Made by a program: the position numbers and the translations under genes. The notes under the pieces were generated by a model, which was given only the letters and a program-made list of their open reading frames with translations, was not told where the DNA came from and did not search any database. Below are positions 1-8,402 of a stretch of DNA of 64,000 nt, in pieces (position 1 is the first letter of the stretch; each line of letters starts with the position of its first letter). Origin of the DNA: SLRI01 sp964402505 (GTDB lineage Bacteria > Pseudomonadota > Alphaproteobacteria > Geminicoccales > Geminicoccaceae); assembly GCA_964402505.1 (NCBI GenBank), contig CAYOCP010000008.1:62001-126000 (forward strand), given 5' to 3'.

Positions 1-1
1 C

Positions 2-610
2 TCGGTCGGCCTCGTCAACAGCGCGTTCCGCACCGTGGCTCCGGTGGCGCTGCTCGAGCAGGGCATGAACGTGGCCGGGATCGCCTGGCTGATGAGCGCC
101 TTCATCGCCGGCGGGGCGGTGGTGCAGTTCCCGATCGGCGCCCTCTCGGACCGGCTCAGCCGCCGCACCGTGCTGCTCGCCACCACCACGGGTGCCATCG
201 CCGCGAGCCTCGCCATGTCGGTCGCCACCGGCCTCACCGCCCAGACCATCATCGCCACGGGCTTCCTCTTCGGCGGCTTCGCCATCCCGATCTATTCGCT
301 CTCGGTGGCCCACGCCAACGACCTCGCGGGGCCCGACGAGTTCGTCGAGGTGGCGGCCGGGCTCTTCATCGTCTACGGCATCGGCGCCATGCTCGGGCCC
401 GTCCTCGGCGCCGCTGCCGTGGCCCTCCTCGGCCCGAGAGCGCTCTTTTGGTACATCTCGCTGGTGCACGCCCTCTTCCTGCTCTTCACCTTCTACCGCA
501 TCGGCCGCCGACCGCTGCCGCCGGCCGCCGACCGCGAGGGCTTCGTCGGCCTGATCCGCACCTCGCCCGGCATCTTCAGGCTCGATCCGAGGGGCCGCAG
601 GCGACGCTGA
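2..610 (+). CDS. MFS transporter, C-terminal half (5' end outside window)
   Basis: The frame is open from the window edge, so the true start lies upstream. The visible part is the C-terminal half of a major facilitator superfamily permease. It shows about five or six hydrophobic segments rich in Gly/Ala, and the loop GALSDRLSRRTVLL matches the conserved MFS intracellular motif G-x3-D-R-x-x-R-R. The segment GPVLGAAAVALLGPRALFWY resembles the last helices of the drug/sugar exporter type. The tail is basic (DPRGRRRR) and cytoplasmic by prediction. The substrate cannot be told. It ends 74 bp before mbfA, with a putative operator between them, so the two are probably separate units. Confidence 0.8.
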   Translation, partial: SVGLVNSAFRTVAPVALLEQGMNVAGIAWLMSAFIAGGAVVQFPIGALSDRLSRRTVLLATTTGAIAASLAMSVATGLTAQTIIATGFLFGGFAIPIYSLSVAHANDLAGPDEFVEVAAGLFIVYGIGAMLGPVLGAAAVALLGPRALFWYISLVHALFLLFTFYRIGRRPLPPAADREGFVGLIRTSPGIFRLDPRGRRRR

Positions 611-651
611 CGCGGCGCCGTTCCGGCCCCCTTGCCGCCGGGCCGGCAACC

Positions 652-673
652 TCTAGATTGGAACCAGTCTAAA
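652..673. promoter_or_regulatory. Inverted repeat at the mbfA start; candidate iron-regulator operator
   Basis: Two 10-base arms (TCTAGATTGG and CCAGTCTAAA) flank a central AA and match at 8 of 10 positions when folded. The outer TCTAGA/TCTAAA halves resemble the half-sites of the Irr iron control element, but the spacing is longer than the classical TTTAGAA-N3-TTCTAAA. The site ends 11 bp before the mbfA ATG and adjoins the GGAG ribosome binding site at 676-679, so a bound protein would block initiation. Irr control of mbfA is known in rhizobia; that the same regulator acts here is inference. Confidence 0.5.
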
Positions 674-684
674 CTGGAGCCGGC

Positions 685-1677
685 ATGATCAGCCTCTTCC
701 CCTTCTCCCGCTTCGGCGGCAGGCGCCGCTTCGACCAGCTCGGCGAGCAGGAGATCCTGGCCCTGGCCATCTCGGCCGAGGAGGAGGACGAACGCATCTA
801 TGCCCTCTATGCCCAGAGGCTGCAGGCCGACTACCCGGCCTCGGCCGCCGTCTTCATGGGCATGGCGGAGGAGGAGGACCGCCACCGCCGGCAGCTCATA
901 GCCCTCTACAGGAAGCGCTTCGGCGAGCTGATCCTGCCGATCCGCCGCGAGCACGTCGCGGATTTCTACAGCCGCAAGCCCGTGTGGCTGGTCGAGAGCC
1001 TCGGCCTCGAGCGGATCCGCGAGGAGGCGCAGGCCATGGAGCGCCAGGCCCACGACTTCTACATAGCCGCCGCCGGCCGGACCACCGATGCCGAGACGAG
1101 AAAGCTGCTCGGCGACCTCGCCATCGCCGAGGCGGGCCACGTGCGCAAGGCCGGCGCCCTCGAGCAGGACCACCTCGACGACCGCGCGCGGGACGAGGAG
1201 GACACCGCCGCCCGGCGCCAGCTCATCCTGACCTGGGTCCAGCCGGGCCTCGCCGGGCTGATGGACGGCTCGGTCTCGACCCTCGCCCCCATCTTCGCCA
1301 CCGCCTTCGCGACCCAGAGCACCTGGACCACCTTCCTCGTCGGCCTCTCCGCCTCGGTCGGCGCCGGCATCTCCATGGGCTTCACCGAGGCGGCGCACGA
1401 TGACGGCAGGCTCTCCGGCCGCGGCTCGCCGCTCAAGCGCGGCCTCGCCTCCGGCGTCATGACCACGCTCGGCGGCCTCGGCCACGCCCTGCCCTATCTG
1501 ATCCCCGAGTTCTGGACCGCCACGATCATCGCCCTCGTCATCGTCTTCCTCGAGCTCTGGGCCATCGTCTGGATCCAGAACCGCTACATGGAAACCCCCT
1601 TCGCCCGGGCCACCTTCCAGGTGGTGCTGGGCGGAGCGCTGGTCCTCGCCGCCGGCATCCTCATCGGTGCCGCCTAG
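685..1677 (+). CDS. mbfA: MbfA: ferritin-like domain fused to a VIT1/CCC1 iron transporter
   Basis: The 330-residue protein has a cytoplasmic erythrin/ferritin-like N-terminal half (about residues 15-165). Glu/His clusters there (SAEEEDER, MAEEEDRHRRQ, AIAEAGHVRKA) fit a di-iron site. The C-terminal half (about 170-330) holds roughly five membrane helices of the VIT1/CCC1 family. MbfA in Agrobacterium and Bradyrhizobium exports iron from the cytoplasm and protects against iron and peroxide stress. The ATG at 685 follows GGAG by five bases. The stop codon overlaps the convergent stop of the UdgX gene by four bases. Expression is probably iron-responsive through the palindrome at 652-673. Confidence 0.9.
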   Translation: MISLFPFSRFGGRRRFDQLGEQEILALAISAEEEDERIYALYAQRLQADYPASAAVFMGMAEEEDRHRRQLIALYRKRFGELILPIRREHVADFYSRKPVWLVESLGLERIREEAQAMERQAHDFYIAAAGRTTDAETRKLLGDLAIAEAGHVRKAGALEQDHLDDRARDEEDTAARRQLILTWVQPGLAGLMDGSVSTLAPIFATAFATQSTWTTFLVGLSASVGAGISMGFTEAAHDDGRLSGRGSPLKRGLASGVMTTLGGLGHALPYLIPEFWTATIIALVIVFLELWAIVWIQNRYMETPFARATFQVVLGGALVLAAGILIGAA

Positions 1678-3140
1678 GTGCCCGCTCCACCGGGCAGCGC
1701 ACCGCCATCGGCCGTCGCCGCGCGGGCGCGCGCCGCCGCCACATCCGCCACGAGGTCGCGCCGCAGCAGCTCCTGCCTTTCCCGATCGGGCGTCCGCAGG
1801 ATGTGGGAGGGGTGCCACGAGATCAGGACCGGACCGCCATGCACGCCGGCTTCGACGGCACCGCGGCGTCGCGCCAGCGGCCCGCCGCTGCCCGTGAGTG
1901 CCGAGGCGGCCGTAGCACCGAGCGCCATGACGATCCGGGGCCGCATCAGCGCCAGCTCCAGCCCCAGCCACCAGCGGCAATGCGCGACCTCGCCCGGGTT
2001 GGGCTTCTGGTGAAGTCGCCGCTTGCCCCTCGTCGTGAACTTGAAGTGCTTCACCGCGTTGGTCAGCCAGACCGTCCTCGGGTCGAGGCCGGCCTCCTCC
2101 ATCACCTCGCGCAGCACCTGGCCGGCGGGGCCGACGAAGGGGCGGCCGGCGAGGTCCTCCCGGTCGCCCGGCTGCTCGCCGACGATCATGATCCGCGCCT
2201 TCGGATCGCCTTCGCCCCAGACGGTCTGCGTCGCCGGCTCGAACAAGGGGCAGCGGCGGCACTGCATGGCCGCGTCGCGCGCCTCGTCCAGCGTGGCGGG
2301 AAGATCGGTGGCGACGGGCAGCGTCTCGCGATAACGGTCCGAAATCCGGCCAGCGCCCTTCCGGGGCGTGCCGGCGCCGGCTTCGCGCATCCTTTGGACC
2401 CGAGCCTCGGCGCCGGCGAGCATGGAGGGAACGAGATCGGTCTCGGGCAGGTTCTTCCAGTACTTCCTCGGCATTTCGGCCCGCATCGCCTCCAGCTTGA
2501 TTCGCGCCGGATTGAAGATATGGGTGAAATAGGTCGCCCAGAGCGCCGCTGAAGCGTCTTCTGGCAAGTCCGGGCGCCTGCCGCCTTCGGCGAACGACAG
2601 CTCGCCGCCCTCGTAACGCGCGCTCAGCGTCGGCGTTGCGATCATCCAGTCCATATCGGCGAAGCGCCGCACGAAGAAGGCGGAGCCCGGCTCCAGCGTG
2701 TGGTGGTCGGGCTCGAACCAGGCGCCGAAGCTGCGCCGCTCGCCCGGGGCCCGAAGCTCGCGAAAGCGGACGAAGGCATGCATCTTGTGGATGTCGCGTC
2801 CGACCGCCTTGGCCATCAGGCCGAGCCTGCGGCCGAGCGGGTCGGCCGGCGAGAGAGCTGCGCCATCGCCCCCGTCGAGGCGCCAAAGCGCCCGATAGAG
2901 CAGGCCGAATCGCTCGGGCTCCGCATGCCAGACCACCCTCCGGGCGAGCCCGATGAAGCCGGGCCGCACCCGTGCCGCGTGCGCGCCGCTCCGCTCCGGC
3001 AGCGGCGTTCCGCCGAAGAGGCCGGCGGTCCCGCTCCACGCCATTTCCTCGGGCGGGATGCGGTGGCTGATGGCGAGCCGGGCCGCCGCACGCCACGCCT
3101 CGAAGATCCCGTGCCGCGGCAGCGTGACGCTGAATTTCAA
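1674..3140 (-). CDS. UdgX-family uracil-DNA glycosylase with N-terminal DUF4130 domain
   Basis: The 488-residue protein joins two domains. Residues about 1-250 match the DUF4130 domain often linked to radical-SAM repair genes. Residues about 285-470 are a family-4/UdgX uracil-DNA glycosylase. Visible motifs are the C294-x2-C297 pair and C388 (iron-sulfur cluster), GEQPGDRED at 321-329, KHFKF at 364-368, the UdgX-specific loop KRRLH at 373-377, and HPSH at 443-446. In mycobacterial UdgX the His of this loop becomes covalently bound to the abasic sugar after uracil excision. The gene overlaps the upstream radical-SAM gene by four bases (ATGA), so they are translated together. Expected role: uracil recognition and repair in DNA. 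Confidence 0.9.
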   Translation of the reverse strand: MKFSVTLPRHGIFEAWRAAARLAISHRIPPEEMAWSGTAGLFGGTPLPERSGAHAARVRPGFIGLARRVVWHAEPERFGLLYRALWRLDGGDGAALSPADPLGRRLGLMAKAVGRDIHKMHAFVRFRELRAPGERRSFGAWFEPDHHTLEPGSAFFVRRFADMDWMIATPTLSARYEGGELSFAEGGRRPDLPEDASAALWATYFTHIFNPARIKLEAMRAEMPRKYWKNLPETDLVPSMLAGAEARVQRMREAGAGTPRKGAGRISDRYRETLPVATDLPATLDEARDAAMQCRRCPLFEPATQTVWGEGDPKARIMIVGEQPGDREDLAGRPFVGPAGQVLREVMEEAGLDPRTVWLTNAVKHFKFTTRGKRRLHQKPNPGEVAHCRWWLGLELALMRPRIVMALGATAASALTGSGGPLARRRGAVEAGVHGGPVLISWHPSHILRTPDRERQELLRRDLVADVAAARARAATADGGALPGGAGT

Positions 3141-4366
3141 AGCAGCCTCAACTGCTCGGGTGGCGGCGCGAAGCGCGCTTCGAGACCGGCCGTGTCGATC
3201 AGGCGACCCGGCGACCAGTCCGGCAAGACGATGAAGGGTCGCGCCTTCTTGATCGAGGCCCCGATGCGCACGAGATCGCCGTAGCGCAGGGGCGCGTGAC
3301 GACGCGCCTCGATGATGCGGTCGACGGCGCGCACACCGAAGCCCGGCACCCGCAGCAGGAGCGCTCGCGGCGAACGGTTGACGTCCAGCGGAAAACGGGC
3401 GCGGTGCCTGAGCGCCCAGGCCAGCTTCGGGTCGATCCCGAGATCGAGATGCCCCGCCTTGGCACCAGCACCGATCTCCTCGGCCGAGAAGCCGTAGAAG
3501 CGCATCAGCCAGTCCGCCTGATAGAGCCGATGCTCGCGCAGCAATGGCGGCTCGACCAGGGGCAATGCCGCGGACGCATCCGGAATCGGGCTGAAGGCGG
3601 AATAGTAGACCCGCCGGAGCCGGTAGCCGCTGTAGAGCCGGCTCGCCGTCCTCAGGACCGCGACATCGTCCGCGCCATCGGCACCGATGATCATCTGCGT
3701 GCTCTGCCCGGCAGGCGCGAAGCGCTCGGCCCGGCGTCCGGTATGCGTCCTCTCCCGCGACGCCTCGCTCTCGAGCCGCACCCGCGCCATAGCCGCCCTT
3801 ATCGTCTCCGGCCGCTTCTCCGGTGCCAGCTTGCGCACGCTCGCATCGTGCGGCAGCTCGACATTGATCGACAGGCGATCGGCCCAGAGACCCGCCTCGC
3901 GGATCAGCTCGAAGGATGCATCGGGAATGGTCTTCAGGTGAACGTAGCCCTTGAAACCATGCTGCTCGCGCAGTGTCCGGACGATGCGCACCATGTCCGC
4001 CATGGTCTGGTCCGGCGAGCGGACGATGCCCGAGGAAAGGAACAGCCCCTCGATGTAATTGCGGCGGTAGAACTCGAGCGTGAGGGTGACCACCTCCTCG
4101 ACGGAGAACCGCGCCCGCTCGACATTGCTGGAGACACGATTGATGCAGTAGGCGCAGTCGAAGATGCAGAAATTGGTCATCAGGATCTTCAGAAGCGAGA
4201 TGCAGCGACCGTCCGGCGTGTAGGCATGGCAGATGCCGCTGCCGCCGGAGGAGCCGATGCCCCCCTTGCGGGAGTCGCGCCTCGGCCCCCCGCTGGATGC
4301 GCAGGAAGCATCGTATTTGGCGGCATCGGCGAGGATCGCCAGCCGTTCCTGAAGGGATCGTCGCAT
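3137..4366 (-). CDS. Radical-SAM putative DNA modification/repair protein linked to UdgX
   Basis: This 409-residue protein carries the radical-SAM cluster motif C67-x3-C71-x2-C74 (NFCIFDCAYC) after a Gly/Ser-rich leader. It also has a C-terminal helix-hairpin-helix-like region (RVPGFGVRAVDRIIEARR) suited to DNA binding. It matches the family always found beside UdgX/DUF4130 proteins (rSAM_link_UDG). The exact reaction is unknown; repair or modification of damaged bases is inferred from the linkage. The ATG at 4366 lies eight bases from a LexA-type box at 4374-4388, which would cover the promoter or start region. It is the first gene of a two-gene operon with the UdgX gene. Confidence 0.88.
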   Translation of the reverse strand: MRRSLQERLAILADAAKYDASCASSGGPRRDSRKGGIGSSGGSGICHAYTPDGRCISLLKILMTNFCIFDCAYCINRVSSNVERARFSVEEVVTLTLEFYRRNYIEGLFLSSGIVRSPDQTMADMVRIVRTLREQHGFKGYVHLKTIPDASFELIREAGLWADRLSINVELPHDASVRKLAPEKRPETIRAAMARVRLESEASRERTHTGRRAERFAPAGQSTQMIIGADGADDVAVLRTASRLYSGYRLRRVYYSAFSPIPDASAALPLVEPPLLREHRLYQADWLMRFYGFSAEEIGAGAKAGHLDLGIDPKLAWALRHRARFPLDVNRSPRALLLRVPGFGVRAVDRIIEARRHAPLRYGDLVRIGASIKKARPFIVLPDWSPGRLIDTAGLEARFAPPPEQLRLL

Positions 4367-4373
4367 CTCACAC

Positions 4374-4388
4374 GTTCACTAAATGTTC
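4374..4388 (-). promoter_or_regulatory. LexA-type SOS box (GTTC-N7-GTTC) before the rSAM-UdgX operon
   Basis: The sequence GTTC-ACTAAAT-GTTC is an exact match to the alphaproteobacterial LexA direct repeat GTTC-N7-GTTC; read on the gene strand it is GAAC-N7-GAAC. It sits seven bases upstream of the ATG of the radical-SAM gene. This is where a repressor would block transcription or initiation. Both downstream products belong to DNA-repair families, which supports a damage-inducible operon. LexA itself is not in the window. Confidence 0.65.
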
Positions 4389-4886
4389 CCGACGCATTCC
4401 GCAAGGGCTTCCTGCTCTCGGGGCATGAAAGGGGTCAGGACTCTTTAGGCCATCCGTCCTATGACGATGCTGCGTCCGTGAACGGTCCGGGCTCTGTGGG
4501 GACGTTTCGTCGGGCACCAACGCCGACAGGGTCCCTTCGAAACGGGCTGGCGATCCGCGCTGGGCCTGAAGGGGTGGCGGAGGCGAGCCGTCGGCCGATT
4601 CTCGATCCGTGCCCTCCCCGGCGGGTGCGAGAGCACGGCGGCCCGCGTCGGTCGATCGACCGGCGAAGCCGATGCTTTCTTGCGGGATCGCCGGCCCTCC
4701 GAAAGACCAGAGCCCGCCGCGCCCGCCTCCCCCTGGCTCGCCGCCGGCGCCGGCATCGTCGCCGCGCCCCGGATGCGCCGCTTCATGCGCCCTTCGGCCT
4801 CTCGCCCGCGTTCATCCGATCCCCGCGGAAGGCGCGCCGCGAAGGGCCGCCGAAGGAGGCAGCGCAAAGGCGTGCCGTGCGGGCAC
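4389..4886. other. Intergenic region without a convincing gene; holds one dispersed repeat
   Basis: About 500 bases separate the start of the radical-SAM operon from the end of the L,D-transpeptidase gene. Open frames exist on both strands, but their translations are Arg/Pro/Ala-rich with no motif and no ribosome binding site, as expected of GC-rich noncoding DNA. The only recognisable element is the repeat copy at 4431-4447. Confidence 0.6.
4431..4447 (+). repeat. Single copy of dispersed GGGGTCAGGACTCTTTA repeat
   Basis: The 17-base string GGGGTCAGGACTCTTTA matches the core of the three-copy cluster at 53592-53674, about 49 kb away. The flanks differ (AAA instead of TTAT before it, and GGCC after the TTTA), so this is a short dispersed element and not a duplicated block. 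Strings of this kind are often seen beside IS200-like/RAYT transposases in other genomes; that origin is recalled, not shown here. Confidence 0.6.
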
Positions 4887-5948
4887 TCAATAGAGGCCGG
4901 TGAAGCCGCTCGGGATGGTGGTGCTGGAGCGGCTCTCGACATCGGCCATCACCGGGCGGGTGATCTGCACCGGCACGCCCCGGCGATTGACCAGCTCGCG
5001 CTCGATCACGTCCCAGGCGAGCCGCGGCGCCTCGGGACCCGCCTTGGCGGCGATGCGCGCCGCCGCCCCCGGCGGTGGCGGCTTTCTGGTGAAGCGGTAG
5101 CCAACCTCGAGCTGGTCGAACTGCTCGGTGTCGGGATGGACCTCGAGATAAAGCTCGCCCGCCTGCCACCCGAGCTTGATCGGATCGTTCATGATCCGCA
5201 CGGGCGTTCCCACCGGCACCTGCCCGAACAGCGAGGCGATCCCTTCCGGGTACATGCGGATGCAGCCGCGGCTGACCCTTCGGCCGACACCATAGGGCTT
5301 GTTGGTGCCGTGGATGAGGTAGGTCGGGAAGCCCAGATAGAGGGCGAAGAGGCCGAGCGGGTTGTCGGGGCCGGAAGGCACCACCGACGGCAGGTCGGGA
5401 CGGTCGGCGCGGGTCGCCTCGGTCGGGTACCAGGACGGGTTCGCCTGCTTGCGCACGATGGTGGTGGGACCCATGGGCGTCGAGAAGCCGTCGCGGCCGA
5501 TGCCGATCGTGTGGATGACGGGCGGGGCGTCCGGTGTCGGGAAGTGGTAGAGGCGGAACTCGGCGAGGTTGACGATGATGCCGCGCCGCTCGAACTCGGG
5601 CAGGACGTGCGCGGTCGGCAGGGTGACCAGTCGCTCGGGCCCCGGGACCCAGACATCGACGCCCGGATTGAGCGCCGAGATGCTGAGGATGCCGAGATCG
5701 CGCTCGACCGCGACATCGATCAGCGTCCGCTCGCCATCGGTGACGAGATAGGTGAGCCTGCCGACGACGTCGCTCGCCGCGGCCGCCTCCGGCGTCACCG
5801 CCGGCAGGGCCGCCCGGCCCGGCCATGCGGTCACGAGGGCGGCACTTCCGGCGATGCCGGCGAGAAGCCGCCGCCGCGCGAGCAGGATCGTGGACGAACG
5901 CCCGGCCGCCCGGGCGCCGCCCGCGTCGTCCAGGGTTCGTCCACTCAT
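4887..5948 (-). CDS. L,D-transpeptidase (YkuD/ErfK-YbiS type), Tat signal
   Basis: The 353-residue protein starts with a leader containing RRRLLAGIAG, a twin-arginine-like export signal. A LysM-like stretch follows (about residues 65-120, with the pattern ...ILSISALNPGVDVWVPG). The YkuD catalytic domain comes next, with IHGTN and the active-site signature SRGCIRMYPEGI, which includes the catalytic Cys. This architecture is that of the ErfK/YbiS/YcfS enzymes, which attach Braun-type lipoprotein to peptidoglycan diaminopimelate. It acts in the periplasm. It lies 25 bases after an Lpp-like lipoprotein gene on the same strand, and a second L,D-transpeptidase lies further upstream. Confidence 0.9.
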   Translation of the reverse strand: MSGRTLDDAGGARAAGRSSTILLARRRLLAGIAGSAALVTAWPGRAALPAVTPEAAAASDVVGRLTYLVTDGERTLIDVAVERDLGILSISALNPGVDVWVPGPERLVTLPTAHVLPEFERRGIIVNLAEFRLYHFPTPDAPPVIHTIGIGRDGFSTPMGPTTIVRKQANPSWYPTEATRADRPDLPSVVPSGPDNPLGLFALYLGFPTYLIHGTNKPYGVGRRVSRGCIRMYPEGIASLFGQVPVGTPVRIMNDPIKLGWQAGELYLEVHPDTEQFDQLEVGYRFTRKPPPPGAAARIAAKAGPEAPRLAWDVIERELVNRRGVPVQITRPVMADVESRSSTTIPSGFTGLY

Positions 5949-5973
5949 GCCATGCGGCTCCGTTCGCTCGCCG

Positions 5974-6234
5974 CTACTTGCGGAGGCCGGCGCGGAAGAT
6001 CTCGTCGGCCTTGCGGCTCGCCTCGGCCGCGTCGGCGGCGGCGAGGTCGGCCGCGGCGGAGGCGGCCTGCGCCTCGGCCAAAGCCTGGGTGGCCTTCTGG
6101 TCGGCAGCGTTGGCGGTCGCCTGGGCGCTCGAGATCTGCGCCTTCAGCGAATCCATCTCCTCGCTGTTGCTGCAGGCGCCGAGCGCCAGCAGGAGGCCCA
6201 TGGAAGCGCCGATCATCATGAAGCGACTGGTCAT
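5974..6234 (-). CDS. Lpp/OprI-like alanine-zipper outer-membrane lipoprotein
   Basis: The 86-residue precursor has a short signal peptide with lipobox ALGAC, giving acylated Cys21. The mature part is about 66 residues of Ala-rich heptads that form a coiled coil, and it ends in Arg-Lys. Size, Ala zipper and terminal Lys match Braun lipoprotein and Pseudomonas OprI, in which that Lys is bonded to peptidoglycan. The ATG at 6234 follows a purine-rich GAGGAGAAG site. A longer open frame continues upstream to 6600, but it lacks the lipoprotein features and is not used. Flanking L,D-transpeptidase genes on the same strand support the tether function. Confidence 0.85.
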   Translation of the reverse strand: MTSRFMMIGASMGLLLALGACSNSEEMDSLKAQISSAQATANAADQKATQALAEAQAASAAADLAAADAAEASRKADEIFRAGLRK

Positions 6235-6388
6235 CTCTCTCTTCTCCTCGACGTGGATCAGGTGGGTCGGAGGCGGAGGTGGACGGGAGCCGCGCCGCGG
6301 CCGCCATTCCTCCTTCTGGTTGAGCTTCCGCACGGAAGCAGCCGTACTATAGGGATTTGCCCTGCCGGCAGAAGAACGTCCACCCTCC

Positions 6389-6916
6389 TCATGCGAGGAT
6401 CTCGATGGGTGTGCCCAGCGCAACACTCTCCCAGAGCACGTCCATCTCGGCATCGGTGACCGCGACACAACCGTTGGTCCAATTGAACATCCAGTGGCGG
6501 TCCCGCCAGGCGGCGCCGATCGCCGGGTCGAGCCCGTGCAGCATGATCTGGCCGCCCGGCCGCACCCCGAGAGCCCGGGCCCGCGCCCGATCCTCGGCAT
6601 TGGGATAGGAGATCAGAAGGGCGCGGTGATACTCGCTGTCCGGTCGGGCGGCGGCAATGGTGTAGCGGCCCTCGGGCGTGCGGCCGTCGCCTTCCCGCAC
6701 CTTGGGGCCGCGCGGCTGGCGGCCGAGCGCCACGTTCATGGTGAGCACGGGAGCCCCGCGCGCATAGCCGTAGAGCCGGCGCTCGTGCTTGACCACGCGC
6801 AAAAGCTCCACCCGGCCGCGAAAGGGCCGCCGCGCGGGCGTCGTCGCTTCGGCCGTCCCTGCCCGGCACGCGCAACCGGCGAGCACCAGCCCACCGATGA
6901 ACTCACGTCGCCGCAT
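6389..6916 (-). CDS. Small L,D-transpeptidase (YkuD), probable lipoprotein
   Basis: The 175-residue protein starts MRRREFIGGLVLAGCAC, a leader with both a Tat-like RR and a lipobox (LAGC). It is therefore likely anchored in a membrane facing the periplasm. The YkuD domain fills the rest, with GDGRTPEGRY, IMLHGLD and the catalytic motif NWTNGCVAVTD. The type is the short YafK-like form without LysM. It may cross-link peptidoglycan (3-3 links) or act on the nearby Lpp-like protein. It lies 154 bases upstream of the lipoprotein gene on the same strand. Confidence 0.88.
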   Translation of the reverse strand: MRRREFIGGLVLAGCACRAGTAEATTPARRPFRGRVELLRVVKHERRLYGYARGAPVLTMNVALGRQPRGPKVREGDGRTPEGRYTIAAARPDSEYHRALLISYPNAEDRARARALGVRPGGQIMLHGLDPAIGAAWRDRHWMFNWTNGCVAVTDAEMDVLWESVALGTPIEILA

Positions 6917-7035
6917 CGCCCGGCCCTCTTCGAATCACCCCAGCCACCCACCATCCAGCCGTTGCCGCCGCTCGCGTCTCACGCGAAAGTCCCTCTACCA
7001 CGTCCACGTTGACAATCCATTACTTTCGTAAGGCC

Positions 7036-8316
7036 TCAACGTGCGGCGACGGCATCGTGTTGCCGCTCGGCGGCGCGCAGCCCGAGGGCCGCCAGCACCA
7101 CGATGGCGCTGGCGGCGGCGCAGAGGACGAAGCCGGCGGCGTAGGCACCGGCATCGTAGAGCCGCGTGCCGCCCGAGATCGCCCCGTGCCAGCGCGCGTC
7201 GAGCATGGCGCCGAAGGCCGTCTGCATGCCGGCGCCGAAGAGCAGCACGGCGCTGTTGACGATGCCCATGGCCTTGCCCGCGGCCGTCACGCCGAAGACG
7301 CTGCGCACCACCGCGAAGGCGACGATCATGCCGCCGCCGCCGAACCCGAGCGCCGCGATCAGCGGCACGGCGAGCCAGAGCGGGAGGTCGGGGGCGAAGA
7401 CGAAGGGCAGCCAGAGGAGAGCGTTCAGGCTGGCGATCACCAGGATCAGCGCGGCCCGCCGGCCGAAGCGATCGGCCAGGGCGCCGAGGCCCGGCCCGCC
7501 GATCGCCCAGCTCACCAGCATGATCGACGTCAGGCTCGCCGCTTCCGTGCGCTCGAGGCCGTGCACCTGGACGAAATAGGGCACGCCCCAGAGCCCGGCG
7601 AAGGCGAGGATGGGTGCCCCGATGAAGCCGGTGACGAGAATGAGGAGCCAGGTCTCCGGCCGCGCCAGGATGCCGAGGAGACCGAGCGCATGGGTCGGCG
7701 GAGCGGCAACACCCGCGGCGCCTGCCGCCGACGGACCCGCCGCGGGTGGCCGGTCGCGGACGATGGCGAAGACGAGCGCCGCCAGCCCCAGCGCCACGAT
7801 GCCGGTCGTGAGCAGGACCGGCCGCCAGCCGAAGGTCCGGACCGCGAGCGCCAGCGGCAGTTGCGCGCCCACGGCACCCAGGGTGCCGGCCGCCAGGGTC
7901 AGCCCGGCGACCAGGCCGAAGCGGTGGATCGGGAACCAGGAGCTGACCAGCTTCAGGGTCGCGATGTAGGCGACGCCGACCCCGGCACCGATCAGACCGC
8001 GGGCGACGAGGGCGGCACCGAGCCCGCCGGCGAGCGCGAACGCGATCCCGCCCAGGGCCGCGAGGAGGGCACCGAGCATCAGGATCCGCCTCGCCCCGTG
8101 CCGGTCGATCAGCACGCCCAGGGGAATCTGCAAGGCGGCATAGGTGTAGAAATAGGCGGCCGAGAGCGTGCCGAGCAGGGTCGCGTCGAGCGCGAAGGCG
8201 GTCATCAGATCGTCGACGATGACCGAGGGTGCCACCCGCTGAAAGAAGCCGTAGGCGTAGAAGCCGGCGGCGATCGACCAGACCAGCCACGCGCGCCTTC
8301 CTTGCGATGCCACCAT
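7036..8316 (-). CDS. MFS transporter
   Basis: The 426-residue protein has about 12 hydrophobic helices and MFS loop signatures, including IPLGVLIDRHGARRILMLGA after helix 2 and LADRFGRRAALILV in the second half. Helix 1 begins AAGFYAYGFFQRVAPSV, a pattern common in metabolite:H+ symporters of the NarK/hexuronate-like type. The substrate is unknown. The ATG at 8316 follows AGGAAGG; a GTG three bases earlier is possible. It is divergent from the N-formylglutamate amidohydrolase gene, with an 86-base shared promoter region. Confidence 0.85.
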   Translation of the reverse strand: MVASQGRRAWLVWSIAAGFYAYGFFQRVAPSVIVDDLMTAFALDATLLGTLSAAYFYTYAALQIPLGVLIDRHGARRILMLGALLAALGGIAFALAGGLGAALVARGLIGAGVGVAYIATLKLVSSWFPIHRFGLVAGLTLAAGTLGAVGAQLPLALAVRTFGWRPVLLTTGIVALGLAALVFAIVRDRPPAAGPSAAGAAGVAAPPTHALGLLGILARPETWLLILVTGFIGAPILAFAGLWGVPYFVQVHGLERTEAASLTSIMLVSWAIGGPGLGALADRFGRRAALILVIASLNALLWLPFVFAPDLPLWLAVPLIAALGFGGGGMIVAFAVVRSVFGVTAAGKAMGIVNSAVLLFGAGMQTAFGAMLDARWHGAISGGTRLYDAGAYAAGFVLCAAASAIVVLAALGLRAAERQHDAVAAR

Positions 8317-8402
8317 CACCTTCCTCTTCCCGGCCGCCCGGCCGCGCCCGGCCTTGCAGGCGCGGCTTGGCGGACGGGGCGCATGCAGGCTACAGCACTG
8401 GC

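Noticed and set aside
4445..4942. A 165-residue minus-strand frame upstream of the L,D-transpeptidase gene end
   Set aside because: It overlaps the transpeptidase 3' end, is Arg/Pro/Ala-rich and has no ribosome binding site.
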